NCBI RefSeq assembly: GCF_036010505.1
Contig: NZ_CP108569.1
Location: 1,488,001 to 1,552,000, forward strand
From: Streptomyces sp. NBC_01197
Lineage (GTDB): Bacteria; Actinomycetota; Actinomycetes; Streptomycetales; Streptomycetaceae
Direction of reading: 5' to 3'
Length of the DNA: 64,000 bases
Within the stretch, counting starts at the first letter, position 1, and the number at the start of each line of letters is the position of its first letter. Position numbers and translations under genes: made by a program. The notes below the pieces were generated by a model. It was given only the letters and a program-made list of their open reading frames with translations. It was not told the origin of the DNA and made no database searches. Below, piece after piece: positions 53,095-61,752 of this stretch.

Positions 53095-53883
53095 TCAGCT
53101 GCCCGAGCCTGCCGAGAACGCCCCGACCTGCGGCCCCGAGCTTCCGTCCGCCGGCACCGGGCCGCCGTTCCACGGCACGATCAGCGCGACCTTCTCGTCG
53201 GGCGGCGTGACCCGTACGGTCGGCGGTGTCACCTTGCCCGACCCCGACACCTCCGGGTTGGTGAACGACAGCGGCGCCCAGGCGCTCGCTCCGGGTGCCA
53301 CCTTCACCGCACCGCCGGAGGAGCCGGTGCGTTCGGGATCCACCGAGACCTGGTGGCCTCCGCCGTCCACGAAGGCCAGGCCCGGGAAGCCGCTGACGGT
53401 GCAGGTGTGGCCGGACTTATTGGTGAGGACCAGCGCGAAGTTCTCCTGCCCCGCGCCGGGGTGGTCGTCGCCGATCGACAGACCGAGTTCGGAGGTGTGG
53501 CAGCGGGTCGAGTGGTTCGGTGCAGGTGTGTTCCCGCCTCCGCCGCTGCTGCTCCTCGGCGGATTCGCACTGCTGGTGTCTGAGCTCTTCGACCCGGACG
53601 GGGCGGCGGGCGGTTCCGATCCGCTTCCGGGTCCCGACGCCTGCGAGGTCGGTCCCTTGCTGCTGTCGGCCGGGGGGACCGACGCGCCGCTGGTCACCGG
53701 GCCGCCGACGCTGGCCACCTTCTGCGGACCCGAGTCGGCGTTGCCGCACCCGCTGAGCAGCAGCGCGCCCGCGACGGCCGCGGTCGCGGCCCCGGCTAGC
53801 AGGCCCCGGCGGTCGGCGAATCCGGTCCTCTCGCCGGCCCCGGTCAGGTGGTCTTCTCTGCCCCGCTGTCCTGGATTCGGCAT
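53095..53883 (-). CDS. DUF4232 lipoprotein
   Basis: A 262-residue surface lipoprotein. The signal peptide includes a twin-Arg ADRRGLLAGAATAAVAGALLLSGC, ending in a LLSGC lipobox. A Ser/Gly/Pro-rich linker of ~90 residues (with SSGGGGNTPAPN) leads to a DUF4232 domain: RCHTSELGLSIG, FALVLTNKSGHTCTVSGFPGLAFVD and PLSFTNPEV. ATG at 53883 gives the complete signal; the frame open upstream is kinase shadow. It converges on the other DUF4232 gene and follows the Ser/Thr kinase gene in direction. It probably acts outside the cell; function unknown. Confidence 0.85.
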   Translation of the reverse strand: MPNPGQRGREDHLTGAGERTGFADRRGLLAGAATAAVAGALLLSGCGNADSGPQKVASVGGPVTSGASVPPADSSKGPTSQASGPGSGSEPPAAPSGSKSSDTSSANPPRSSSGGGGNTPAPNHSTRCHTSELGLSIGDDHPGAGQENFALVLTNKSGHTCTVSGFPGLAFVDGGGHQVSVDPERTGSSGGAVKVAPGASAWAPLSFTNPEVSGSGKVTPPTVRVTPPDEKVALIVPWNGGPVPADGSSGPQVGAFSAGSGS

Positions 53884-53948
53884 GGTGCCTACCGTCCCTT
53901 CTGTGACGTCCCTATGACTACCTCCGATGACCGGAAGGACCGAAAAGT

Positions 53949-55829
53949 TCACGCAGCAACCCGCACGCTCCGCAGAATGCGGTCGGTGGCGTCGGCGCCG
54001 AAACTCTCGGCGCACCTGATCTGCACGTACACCGGCGGCTTGCCCCCGGCGACCGGAACCAGGGCGATCTCCTTGAGGCTTCTGCCCTCGGTTCCGCAGG
54101 AATCCCAGGTGCGAATGGTGCCGTGCCAACGGCTGTCCGAGTACGTGGTCGTGCCGACGGCCTTGCAGCCCGGGTGCGTGCTCTTCTTCACCTTCGCGGT
54201 CAGGGCCGCCGAACTGTCGGTGCCGGGACCGGCCGTACCGGCGAACACACCGTCGTCGTCCGTCCGCAGATCGGACCACCCCGCGACGGAGTCCGCCACT
54301 GTCAGGCCGGGCCGGTGCGTACGGCCGAGGCCGAGTACACCGGGTGACCAGCCGGAGTCGGCCAGTTGCACGGCCCAGGCGTGCGGGACTTCCAGGCTTA
54401 GTTTCCCGGTGGCGTCGCTGACCTGCTCCGTACTGGGCGGCCTCTGCTCCCACAGAGTCAGCGCCGTTCCCGCCCCGGCGGCGACGGCCACGGCCGCCAG
54501 TACGGTCAGTACGGTCCGCAGGGTCCGGGTACGTCGCGTACGGGTAGCCGGCGGGGCATCGGGGCCGGGTGCGGCGGGCACCGGGGACGCGGGGGCACCG
54601 GGCGGCCCGGGATGCTCGGGCGCCGCGAACGCCGGCGCCCCCGGGGAGGCGACGAACTCGGGGGCGCCGAAGGGCTCGGAGAACGCGACGGTCTCCGGGG
54701 AGAACGAGGGTGCGGCGGAGGCGTCCGGATTCGGGGGTACGGGCGAGCCGAACACCGGACCGGGCGGACCGAACCCCGGGCCAGAAGATACGGGCGGCGA
54801 ATCACTGGTGGCCGAAGGCGCACCGGAAGCAGACGGTACGGGCGAACCGGCAGGGACCGAAGGCGCACCGGAAGCAGACGGTACGGGCGAACCGGCAGGG
54901 ACCGAAGGCGCACCGGAGGAAGACGGTATGGGCGAAGCGTCAGGGACTGAAGGTACCGGCGAGCCTCCGGAGACTTCCGGTACCGGCGAGCCGCCCGGGG
55001 CGGGTGCCGCCTCCCCGGATGTGGGCAGCTCCCGCAGCCGCTCCAGTTCCGCCGTGAACGCCCGCGCGCTCTCCCAGCGCCGCTCCCGGTCCGGGTCCAT
55101 GGCCCGCTGCACCGCTGCCACCACCGGCGCCGGCAGACCGGGCCGCAGCTCGTCGGCCGGGAGCACCTTGCCGGGCGGGCCGGGGACCGTGCCGGTGAGC
55201 AGGTGGTGGAGGACGGCGCCGAGGCTGTAGACGTCGGCGCGCGGGTCGATGCCGTCGTACGGCTGCGCCTGCTCGGGCGCCATATAGCCGCTGCTGCCCG
55301 CGATCACGGTGAGGCCGGATGCCTGCGCCAGGTTCTTCGCCAGGCCCAGGTCGGCGATGAGGACCCGCTCGTGACCGCCCGGCCGGCCCTTGAGCAGGAT
55401 GTTCGACGGCTTGATGTCCCGGTGCACGATGTCCGCGTCGTGCAGCGCGGCCGCGCCGCGCGCCGCCTCGGCGGTCAGTCGCAGCGCCTCGTCCACATCG
55501 AGCTCGCCCGCGGTCAACAGGTCGTCCAGGGTGCCGTGGTCGGCGTACTCCATGACGAAGTAGGGCCGTCCGTCAGGGAGATCACCAATGTCGAATACCT
55601 GGACCACGCCACCCGAGTTGGCTCTGCGCAGCAGTCGCGCCTCCGCCACGAAGCGTTCCCTGATGTCCAGGCGGTACGACCAGTTGTCGGCCATCACCTT
55701 CACCGCGACCTCGGCGTGCAGCCGTTCGTCGTGGGCCAGCCACACCACGGCGAAGGCCCCCGTGCCGAGGCGCCGCAGTACGCGGTACCGGCCAATCTCT
55801 TCTGGTACGGACATGTGGCTATCATGCAT
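53949..55829 (-). CDS. Membrane Ser/Thr protein kinase (PknB-like)
   Basis: A 626-residue receptor-type kinase. The kinase domain covers residues 15-275: glycine loop RLGTGAFAVVW, K44 in AVKVM, catalytic HRDIKPSN (H136-N143), DLG at 160-162 in place of DFG, and GYMAPE at 181-186. A Pro/Ser-rich linker of about 150 residues includes a 45-bp tandem repeat. One membrane helix follows (TVLTVLAAVAVAAGAGTALTL, roughly residues 455-475), then an extracellular domain of ~140 residues with two cysteines. ATG at 55829 has GGGGGA 7 bp before it; 55814 is an alternative. It is divergent from a sigma factor whose ATG overlaps its own. Confidence 0.92.
   Translation of the reverse strand: MHDSHMSVPEEIGRYRVLRRLGTGAFAVVWLAHDERLHAEVAVKVMADNWSYRLDIRERFVAEARLLRRANSGGVVQVFDIGDLPDGRPYFVMEYADHGTLDDLLTAGELDVDEALRLTAEAARGAAALHDADIVHRDIKPSNILLKGRPGGHERVLIADLGLAKNLAQASGLTVIAGSSGYMAPEQAQPYDGIDPRADVYSLGAVLHHLLTGTVPGPPGKVLPADELRPGLPAPVVAAVQRAMDPDRERRWESARAFTAELERLRELPTSGEAAPAPGGSPVPEVSGGSPVPSVPDASPIPSSSGAPSVPAGSPVPSASGAPSVPAGSPVPSASGAPSATSDSPPVSSGPGFGPPGPVFGSPVPPNPDASAAPSFSPETVAFSEPFGAPEFVASPGAPAFAAPEHPGPPGAPASPVPAAPGPDAPPATRTRRTRTLRTVLTVLAAVAVAAGAGTALTLWEQRPPSTEQVSDATGKLSLEVPHAWAVQLADSGWSPGVLGLGRTHRPGLTVADSVAGWSDLRTDDDGVFAGTAGPGTDSSAALTAKVKKSTHPGCKAVGTTTYSDSRWHGTIRTWDSCGTEGRSLKEIALVPVAGGKPPVYVQIRCAESFGADATDRILRSVRVAA
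54817..54906. repeat. 45-bp tandem repeat within the kinase linker
   Basis: Two perfect copies of a 45-bp unit (54817-54861 and 54862-54906), with a third partial copy starting at 54907, encode repeated Ala-Pro-Ser-Val-Pro-Ala-Gly-Ser-Pro-Val-Pro-Ser units. The length keeps the frame, so copy number can vary without breaking the kinase. Confidence 0.9.
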
Positions 55830-56463
55830 GGGTGATCCCCCAGCGAGTCCAGTCGGCCCGACCGGCGGACACCCTCCAGTGACCCTGCCCGCCGATGGAA
55901 CAGAAGCCCTGGCCGTCCGAGCATCCGGCGGCGATCAGGCAGCCCTGGACGCCCTGCTGCGGGACATCAGTCCCGATGTGCTGCGCCGCTGCGCCCGGTT
56001 CCTCCTGTACCGCGAGGATGCCGAGGAGGCGGCCCAGGACGTGCTCGTCCAAGTTGCGCGCAACATCCACCGCTTCGAGGGCCGCAGCAAGTTCAGCACC
56101 TGGCTGTACACGGTGGTCGCCAACTGCTCGCGGCAGAAGTACCGCGAGCTCAAGCGGCGCTCGGCGGAGACCCCGCTGACCACGGCGGAGACGACCCACC
56201 CCGACCCGCGTACCACCAGCGTGATCGCGGGCTCGCGCGTCGATCTGCTCGAAGCCCTGGAGCGGCTGGAGCGCGAGGCTCCGCAACTGGTGACGCCGCT
56301 CGTCTACCGCGACATCTGCGAACTCGACTACGCGGAGATCGCCGACCGGATGAACCTGCCCGTCGGCACTGTGAAGTCCCGGCTGCACCGCGCCCGCCAG
56401 CAGGTCAGGCCCTGGCTGATCGGCGGGGACACCGGCGAAGGACCGGGCGGCGCCGAAGCCTGA
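55828..56463 (+). CDS. ECF-type RNA polymerase sigma factor
   Basis: A sigma-70 family factor of about 211 residues. Region 2 reads DALLRDISPDVLRRCARFLLYREDAEEAAQDVLVQVARNIHRFEGRSKFSTWLYTVVAN (approximate residues 45-105). Region 4 is DLLEALERLEREAPQLVTPLVYRDICELDYAEIADRMNLPVGTVKSRLHRARQQ. ATG at 55828 overlaps the divergent kinase ATG; GTG at 55879, giving a 194-residue protein that begins VTLPADGTEAL, is equally possible. Neither has a clear ribosome-binding site. Shared regulation with the kinase is suggested by the arrangement. Confidence 0.88.
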   Translation: MGDPPASPVGPTGGHPPVTLPADGTEALAVRASGGDQAALDALLRDISPDVLRRCARFLLYREDAEEAAQDVLVQVARNIHRFEGRSKFSTWLYTVVANCSRQKYRELKRRSAETPLTTAETTHPDPRTTSVIAGSRVDLLEALERLEREAPQLVTPLVYRDICELDYAEIADRMNLPVGTVKSRLHRARQQVRPWLIGGDTGEGPGGAEA

Positions 56464-56487
56464 GGGCTACGCAAGACATCCCCGTCG

Positions 56488-56505
56488 TGTCCGGTATGCC
56501 GGACA
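56488..56505. promoter_or_regulatory. Palindromic operator candidate of the Rrf2 regulator
   Basis: TGTCCGGTATGCCGGACA is an inverted repeat with 7-bp perfect arms and a 4-bp centre, placed 41-58 bp upstream of the rrf2 start, a typical autoregulatory position. Confidence 0.5.
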
Positions 56506-56545
56506 TGACAGATCCGGAAAAGCCTCGACGAGACCGAAGAACGCG

Positions 56546-57022
56546 ATGAAGCTTTCACAGGGTGTGGAGTGGGGTCTGCACTGCGCCACGTTGCTCGCCC
56601 AGGTGCCGCCCGGCGGGCTGATGCGCCGCGGGGTGCTGGCCGCCCACTTCGGCCTGCCCGAGGCGTATCTGTCCAAGCACCTCCAGGCGATGACCAGAGC
56701 CGGGGTACTGAGCGCCAACTCCGGCCCGAAAGGCGGCTACCGGCTGGCCCGCGCCCCCGAGTCGGTCTCCGTCCTGGATGTGGTGGAGGCCATCGAGGGC
56801 ACCGCGCCGCCTTTCGTCTGCCAGGAGATCCGGCAGCGCGGCACCGGCGCCTCCTCCGCCGAGGAGTGCCGGAGCACGTGCCTGGTCAACACCGTGATGA
56901 ACGAGGCGGACGAGGCGTGGCGCGCCTCGCTGCGCTCGGTCACCATCGCCGAACTCGTCGCGCGGCTGCCCGACTCGGTGCGCACGCGCAATCAGGAGAC
57001 CCTTACCCAGCTGGTTCACTGA
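56546..57022 (+). CDS. Rrf2 family transcriptional regulator
   Basis: A 158-residue winged-helix regulator. DNA-binding region: MKLSQGVEWGLHCATLLAQV and LAAHFGLPEAYLSKHLQAMTRAGVLSANSGPKGGYRLAR. The sensory segment contains C92, C108 and C112 (VCQEIRQRG then ECRSTC), candidates for binding an Fe-S cluster or sensing redox stress as in NsrR/IscR relatives, although the spacing is longer than in NsrR. The ATG is preceded by a weak ribosome-binding site. Placement beside the sigma factor/kinase pair suggests a stress-response cassette. Confidence 0.88.
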   Translation: MKLSQGVEWGLHCATLLAQVPPGGLMRRGVLAAHFGLPEAYLSKHLQAMTRAGVLSANSGPKGGYRLARAPESVSVLDVVEAIEGTAPPFVCQEIRQRGTGASSAEECRSTCLVNTVMNEADEAWRASLRSVTIAELVARLPDSVRTRNQETLTQLVH

Positions 57023-57348
57023 GCCGGGACGCCGCCCCGCACACCGTTCCGGACAGGCCGCCGGCAGGCAGTCACCACATCGTGCGGGGCAGGGCGCGGC
57101 GCCCGTGCTCGCCCCGGGGCGCTACCTCTCCGCCGCCGCCTTCCAGCGGGCCAGGGCGCGGGCCAGCTGCTGCGACGCGCGTTCCACGGTTCCGTCGGGG
57201 CCCGGCTCCCCTGCGGGCACCGGCAGGTCGACGCGGGGACAGCGGGGGCCTCGTCGGCGGGGAGCCTTCACCATCGGCAGCCGGACAGCGCAGCCGCAGG
57301 GAGCGGCGGGCGGCAGCCCGTGAAGCGTGGGGGGACTGACGTCACGGC
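57023..57348. other. Intergenic region with one doubtful small gene
   Basis: Between the Rrf2 gene and the convergent MFS gene. The only candidate coding sequence is a 50-codon leftward frame (57122-57274). The rest shows no obvious structure beyond G/C-rich short repeats. Confidence 0.4.
57122..57274 (-). CDS. Doubtful 50-residue protein
   Basis: From ATG 57274 a basic peptide beginning MVKAPRRRGPRCPRVDL and ending with a helical LARALARWKAAAER is encoded, downstream of the MFS gene and in the same direction. No clear ribosome-binding site or known family. It may be a small basic protein or a chance frame in GC-rich DNA. Confidence 0.25.
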   Translation of the reverse strand: MVKAPRRRGPRCPRVDLPVPAGEPGPDGTVERASQQLARALARWKAAAER

Positions 57349-58743
57349 TCAGGCCGGCCCGTCCGCGAGAGGCTCCGTCATCGCGACGGCCGGCCCCAGG
57401 CGCCGCGCGTCGTGTTCGGGCCGGATCACGGCGATGGCCACCGCTCCGGCGACGAACATGACGCCCGCGGTGAGGAGAAACGCGGTGCGATAGCCCGCCT
57501 GTTGGGTCGCCGCCGCGTCGATGAGGTGGCCGGTGACGGCGGGAACGACGAGGCCGGGAAGGGTGCCGGTGGCGGCGACGATGCCGAACACCGCGCCTCG
57601 CTGGGAGGTGGGGACGGCCTCGGCCGTGGTCATGTAGTGCAGGGGAACAGCTACGGAGGCACAGGCGAAGGCCACGCCGATGAGCAGGACGCGGGGGCCC
57701 TGGGCGTCGATCAGGGGGAAGCCCGCCATGGCCACCGCCGCGACGCACACGGCGGCGCCCTGCAGCCCACCGCACGACCAACGGCTGGAAACACCACGGG
57801 ATTTGAGCAAGTCCACGAGCGGGGAGACCGTCAGCAGGAGGACGAGACTGAAGGCGGCGACGACGCTGATGGTGGTCGCGGCTTTCCCCGGCGTCATGCC
57901 GAGCTGTGTCCGGAGGTAGGCGGGCAGCCACGCCTGGCTCAGGGACAGCGCCCAGGAGGCTCCGAAGGCGCTGGATATGCTCCCCAGCACCGTGCCGCTG
58001 AGCAGCAGTCTGCGGTAGGGCAGCCGGTCGGAGGCCCGTGGCGCGGCGGGACCGTGAGGCGGCCGGCGAACGTCGTCGTACGGACCGTCATGTCCGCCCC
58101 TCCACCACACCAGGCTCCAGACCGCGCTGGTCACGCCGAGGGCGGCGAAGGCCGAACGCCAGCCGAAGGCACTGATGAGCCAGGTGACCACCGGTGCGGC
58201 GACCAGGGTACCCAGGGCCGCCCCGCCGATCTGCAGCGCCGAGGGCAGCCCGCGCCGCTCGGGCGGGAACCACTTGTACAGGGCGTGCATGGACATCGAG
58301 GCGGCGGGCCCTTCGGCTGCGCCGAGCAGCAGGCGGCCGGCGACGAGGGTGGGGACCGTGGCCACGACGAGGACCGGGAGCTGGGCCACCGCCCACAGCA
58401 GCCCCATGGCGAACAGCAGCAGCCGGCTGGCCAGGCGCGAGGAGAAGAACCCGACGACCAGGCCGGAGAGGCTGAACAGCAGGAAGAAGGAGCTGGAGAC
58501 CAGCCCGTAGGTGCTGTTGCTGATGTGCAGTTCGTCCATCACCGGGACGGCGGCCAGGCCCAGGACCGACTTGTCGGCGAAGTTGACGACCATGAAGGCC
58601 ACGATCAGGGCCGTGACCAGCCAGGCGCGGCGGCGGTCGTAGGAGGGTGCGGGAGGTGGCGCTGTGCGGCCGTCGGTGTCTTCCTCGGCAGCGGGCCGGG
58701 GTTGAGGGCGGGGCCGGGGCCGTGATCTGGGTCGGGGTGCCAA
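57349..58743 (-). CDS. MFS transporter of the acyl-CoA ligase operon
   Basis: A 464-residue major facilitator with an Arg/Pro-rich N-terminal tail. Helix 1 reads VTALIVAFMVVNFADKSVLGLAAVPVMDEL (ACS-like NFxDK pattern), followed by VVGFFSSRLASRLLL and LLGAAEGPAASMSMHALYKWFPPERRG. TTG at 58743 is preceded by GCAGGAG at proper distance, so the non-ATG start is supported. Third gene of the leftward operon with the acyl-CoA dehydrogenase and ligase. Likely importer of the carboxylic acid activated by the ligase. Confidence 0.85.
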   Translation of the reverse strand: MAPRPRSRPRPRPQPRPAAEEDTDGRTAPPPAPSYDRRRAWLVTALIVAFMVVNFADKSVLGLAAVPVMDELHISNSTYGLVSSSFFLLFSLSGLVVGFFSSRLASRLLLFAMGLLWAVAQLPVLVVATVPTLVAGRLLLGAAEGPAASMSMHALYKWFPPERRGLPSALQIGGAALGTLVAAPVVTWLISAFGWRSAFAALGVTSAVWSLVWWRGGHDGPYDDVRRPPHGPAAPRASDRLPYRRLLLSGTVLGSISSAFGASWALSLSQAWLPAYLRTQLGMTPGKAATTISVVAAFSLVLLLTVSPLVDLLKSRGVSSRWSCGGLQGAAVCVAAVAMAGFPLIDAQGPRVLLIGVAFACASVAVPLHYMTTAEAVPTSQRGAVFGIVAATGTLPGLVVPAVTGHLIDAAATQQAGYRTAFLLTAGVMFVAGAVAIAVIRPEHDARRLGPAVAMTEPLADGPA

Positions 58744-58837
58744 GAGTGACTCCTGCGGGTTCGATGAAGAGCAGGGAGGCCGGGGTGCCGGGCAGTTGCG
58801 TGCCCAGCGCGCATCTGCCCGGCCGGCGGGCTGCCGC

Positions 58838-60007
58838 TCAGCTCAGCGACTTGGCGATCGCGTTCTTGTGGATCTCGCTGGTGCCGGTGACGACGCGGAA
58901 CATGCGCAGCGTCCGGAAGATCTGTTCGACCTCGTGGCCGCGAGTGAGTCCGGTCTTGCCGTGGATCTGTACGGCCTGGTCGGCGACGCGGAAACAGGAC
59001 TCGGCGGTGAGCAGCTTGCACATGTTGGCCTCGACGCTGATGTTCGCCCCCTGGTCGGCGCGGGCTGCCGTGGCCATGACCGCGGAGCGGGCGGCGTAGA
59101 TGTCGGTGGCCATGTCGGCGAGCTTGTGCTGGATGGCCTGGAGGGCGAGCAGCGGCTGCCCGAAGGCGATGCGGCTCTTGGAGTACTCCACGGACAGGTC
59201 CCAGGCGCGCCGCGCCGCACCGATGAGGGATGGACAGTGCAGGAGGCGGTTGAGGGTGATGCGCCCGATGCCGATGCGCAGTCCCTGACCGATCTCGCCC
59301 AGGAGGTTCGCGGCGGGAACACGGCAGCCGTCGAAGTCCAGGTCTCCTTCCATCTGCTGTCCTGACATGGGGACTTCGCCGGCCAGGACCCGGCAGCCGG
59401 GGCTGTCGAGGTCGACGAGGAACGCGCTGTACGCCTCCTCCGTACCGGCCATGCGGGCGACGACGACGGCGAAGTCGGCGAAGGGGGCGGCCGAGCTGAA
59501 TACCTTCCGGCCGGTGAGGACGTAGGAATCGCCGTCGGGTGTGGCGGTGGTGGTCATGCGCCGTACGTCCGATCCCGCGTCCTGCTCGGTGATGGAGAAG
59601 CAGCAGGCACGTTCGCCCCGGATGACGGGGAGCAGGTAGCGCTCAAGCTGGTACTCGGTCGCGTACTTGACGATGGAGCCGGCGCGCAGCGGTCCGCCCA
59701 TGTCGCCGAGGACCGAGTGGGACAACACGGCGCCGGACGCGGTCAACTCCTCCTTCAGCGCGCAGAGTTCGACCAGGCTCAGCCCCTGGCCGCCCAGCTC
59801 GGTGGGCAGGCTGACGCCGTAGAAGCCGAGCTCGCGGCTGCGTTTCCAGACGTGTTCGAGAGTCGGCCGGTCCAGTTTGGTCTCCGGGGTCAGGCCCCGC
59901 TCGCGCTCGTACGGGATGAGCTCCTCGTGGAGGTAGCGGCGCAGGTCGGCGACCAGTGTCCGAAGGCGCGGGTTGTCGTCGTAGGAGGGTTCGAGGGTGA
60001 AGGGCAT
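58838..60007 (-). CDS. Acyl-CoA dehydrogenase family protein
   Basis: A 389-residue flavoprotein of the ACAD fold. The N-terminal helices end with LGFYGVSLPTELGGQGLSL; the FAD/substrate strand reads CCFSITEQDAGSDVRRM; and IHGKTGLTRGHEVEQIFRTLRMFRVVTGTSEIHKNAIA is the C-terminal ETF/FAD part. At the usual catalytic-base position (TEYPVE in MCAD) it has RGHEVE, Gly instead of Glu, and the alternative position in the GRITLNRLLH helix has Asn. The base is thus not obvious. Start ATG 60007 lies 58 bp after the ligase stop. It probably acts on the acyl-CoA made by the ligase. Confidence 0.85.
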   Translation of the reverse strand: MPFTLEPSYDDNPRLRTLVADLRRYLHEELIPYERERGLTPETKLDRPTLEHVWKRSRELGFYGVSLPTELGGQGLSLVELCALKEELTASGAVLSHSVLGDMGGPLRAGSIVKYATEYQLERYLLPVIRGERACCFSITEQDAGSDVRRMTTTATPDGDSYVLTGRKVFSSAAPFADFAVVVARMAGTEEAYSAFLVDLDSPGCRVLAGEVPMSGQQMEGDLDFDGCRVPAANLLGEIGQGLRIGIGRITLNRLLHCPSLIGAARRAWDLSVEYSKSRIAFGQPLLALQAIQHKLADMATDIYAARSAVMATAARADQGANISVEANMCKLLTAESCFRVADQAVQIHGKTGLTRGHEVEQIFRTLRMFRVVTGTSEIHKNAIAKSLS

Positions 60008-60065
60008 GGGGTGGCTCCTCTTCAGCGGGGATCGGCGGGCTTCGCGGGGCGGGCGGCGGCAGGCC

Positions 60066-61622
60066 TCAGTGGACGCGGCGCGCGGCGCCCGCCCAGTAGG
60101 GCTCGCGGATCGCACGGCGGTCGACCTTGCCGTTGGGGTTGTGGGGCAGCGCGGCGACGAAGTCGACCGAGCGGGGCTTCTTCATGCCGGCCAGGTGTTC
60201 GGCGCAGAACTCGGTGAGCCCGGCCTCGGTCAGCGTGCTGCCTTCGCGCCGCACGACGACGGCCTTGACCGCCTCGCCCCACCGGTCGTCCGGGACGCCG
60301 ACGACGGCGGCCGCGTACACCTCCGGATGCTGGTGCAGGACGGACTCGACCTCGACGGCGTAGATGTTGAAACCGCCGGAGATGATCATGTCCTTCTTGC
60401 GGTCGACGATGAAGACGTAGCCGTCCGCGCGGCGGCGCGCCAGGTCGCCGGTGAGGAACCAGCCGTCGCGGAAGGAGGCGGCGGTGAGGTCCGGTTCGTT
60501 GAAGTACCCGGGTACGACGTCGGGGCCCCGTACGGCTATCTCCCCGATCTCGCCGTCCGGCACCGGAACCCCGTGCTCGTCCACGACCGCGACCTCGGCC
60601 TCGGCCCGCGGCCGGCCGCAGGAGAGGAGCAGTTCCTCGTCCTCGCCCTCGATGGCGCGCCGGTGGTCCTCCGTCGACAGGAACAGCACACCCGATGTGG
60701 TCTCCCCGCAGCCGTACCCCTGGGAGAGCACCGGGCCGAACAACTCCCAGGCCTCGCGGATGCGCTGGGGCGACATCGGCGCGGCCCCGTAGATCAGCTG
60801 GCGCAGCGTGGAGACGTCGTAGGAGCGGGCGTCCGGCAGCGCGAGCACGGTGTTGACCATGGTCGGGACGACGAACGCGTGTGTCGCGCTCTCCCGTTGG
60901 ACGGTGGCGAGGAAGACCTCGGCGTCCCAGCCCGGCAGCACCACCGCGCACCCGCCCGCGAAGAAGATGCCGAGCAGCGGCATACCCGAGGCGTGGGTCA
61001 CGGGCCCGGCCAGGATCTGCCGGTCACCGGGGCCGACACGGGTGTCCGGGCCCATCACCGTCTTGCGCATCACCGCGGCGCGGTTGCCGTACGTCTGGAT
61101 CGCGGCCTTGAGCTTGCCCGTCGAGCCGGAGGTGAAGTGAAGGACGGCGGGGTCGCCGTCGTCGCAGTCGGTGTCGACAGGCTCGGGGGTGGTGTCGGCG
61201 AGGAGGCCGGCGTAGCCGGGGCCGAGGTCGCTCCGCCCGTCGTAGCCGATCACCGTCCGCACCGCGCTGCCGGGCACCGCGTGCCGCGCCGCGTCCAGGT
61301 GGGCGGCGTCGGCGAGGAGGACGCGCGCCCCCGACTCGCGCAGCAGATGGGCCACTTCCCGCTCGCCGAGCCGGGCGTTGACCGGGGCGCGCACCAGCGC
61401 CGCCTTGTAGAGGGCCATCTCCGTGACGACGAGTTCCGCGCGGTTGGCCGCCAGGGTCGCCACACAGTCGCCCTTGCGGAGGCCCAGGCCGTGCAGGGCG
61501 GTGGCCAGCCGGTCGCTCTGCTCGTCGAGGTCCGCGTACGTGAGCCGGGCCGCCCCGCAGACCACCGCTTCGGCGCCGGGCTGATGGCTGGTCGTCCTGC
61601 GTAGATACCGTCCGAGGTTCAT
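60066..61622 (-). CDS. AMP-dependent acyl-CoA synthetase/ligase
   Basis: A 518-residue member of the ANL superfamily that activates a carboxylic acid to its CoA thioester. The P-loop is LHFTSGSTGKLKAAIQTYG, the A5 motif GYGCGETTSG, A7 TGDLARRRADGYVFIVDRKKDMIISGGFNIY, and the catalytic Lys in NPNGKVDRR near the C-terminus. ATG 61622 starts MNLGRYLRRT, normal for the family. It is the first gene of the leftward operon and is divergent from a TetR regulator. Substrate could be a medium-chain, alicyclic or aromatic acid. Confidence 0.9.
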   Translation of the reverse strand: MNLGRYLRRTTSHQPGAEAVVCGAARLTYADLDEQSDRLATALHGLGLRKGDCVATLAANRAELVVTEMALYKAALVRAPVNARLGEREVAHLLRESGARVLLADAAHLDAARHAVPGSAVRTVIGYDGRSDLGPGYAGLLADTTPEPVDTDCDDGDPAVLHFTSGSTGKLKAAIQTYGNRAAVMRKTVMGPDTRVGPGDRQILAGPVTHASGMPLLGIFFAGGCAVVLPGWDAEVFLATVQRESATHAFVVPTMVNTVLALPDARSYDVSTLRQLIYGAAPMSPQRIREAWELFGPVLSQGYGCGETTSGVLFLSTEDHRRAIEGEDEELLLSCGRPRAEAEVAVVDEHGVPVPDGEIGEIAVRGPDVVPGYFNEPDLTAASFRDGWFLTGDLARRRADGYVFIVDRKKDMIISGGFNIYAVEVESVLHQHPEVYAAAVVGVPDDRWGEAVKAVVVRREGSTLTEAGLTEFCAEHLAGMKKPRSVDFVAALPHNPNGKVDRRAIREPYWAGAARRVH

Positions 61623-61752
61623 CGCGCTCCATCACCAGTTCCTGGGCAATCGTTCCTGAACACTCTGTCCGGAAACAATCTTGGTGTATGAGAACGTAAA
61701 TGCAGCGTTAGTGTCAGGTCAACGGTTCGCACGAAGAGGAAATAATCCGGCC

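Noticed and set aside
54817..54920. CRISPR-like repeats
   Set aside because: The 45-bp units are contiguous without spacers, in frame, and encode a Pro/Ser linker in the kinase.
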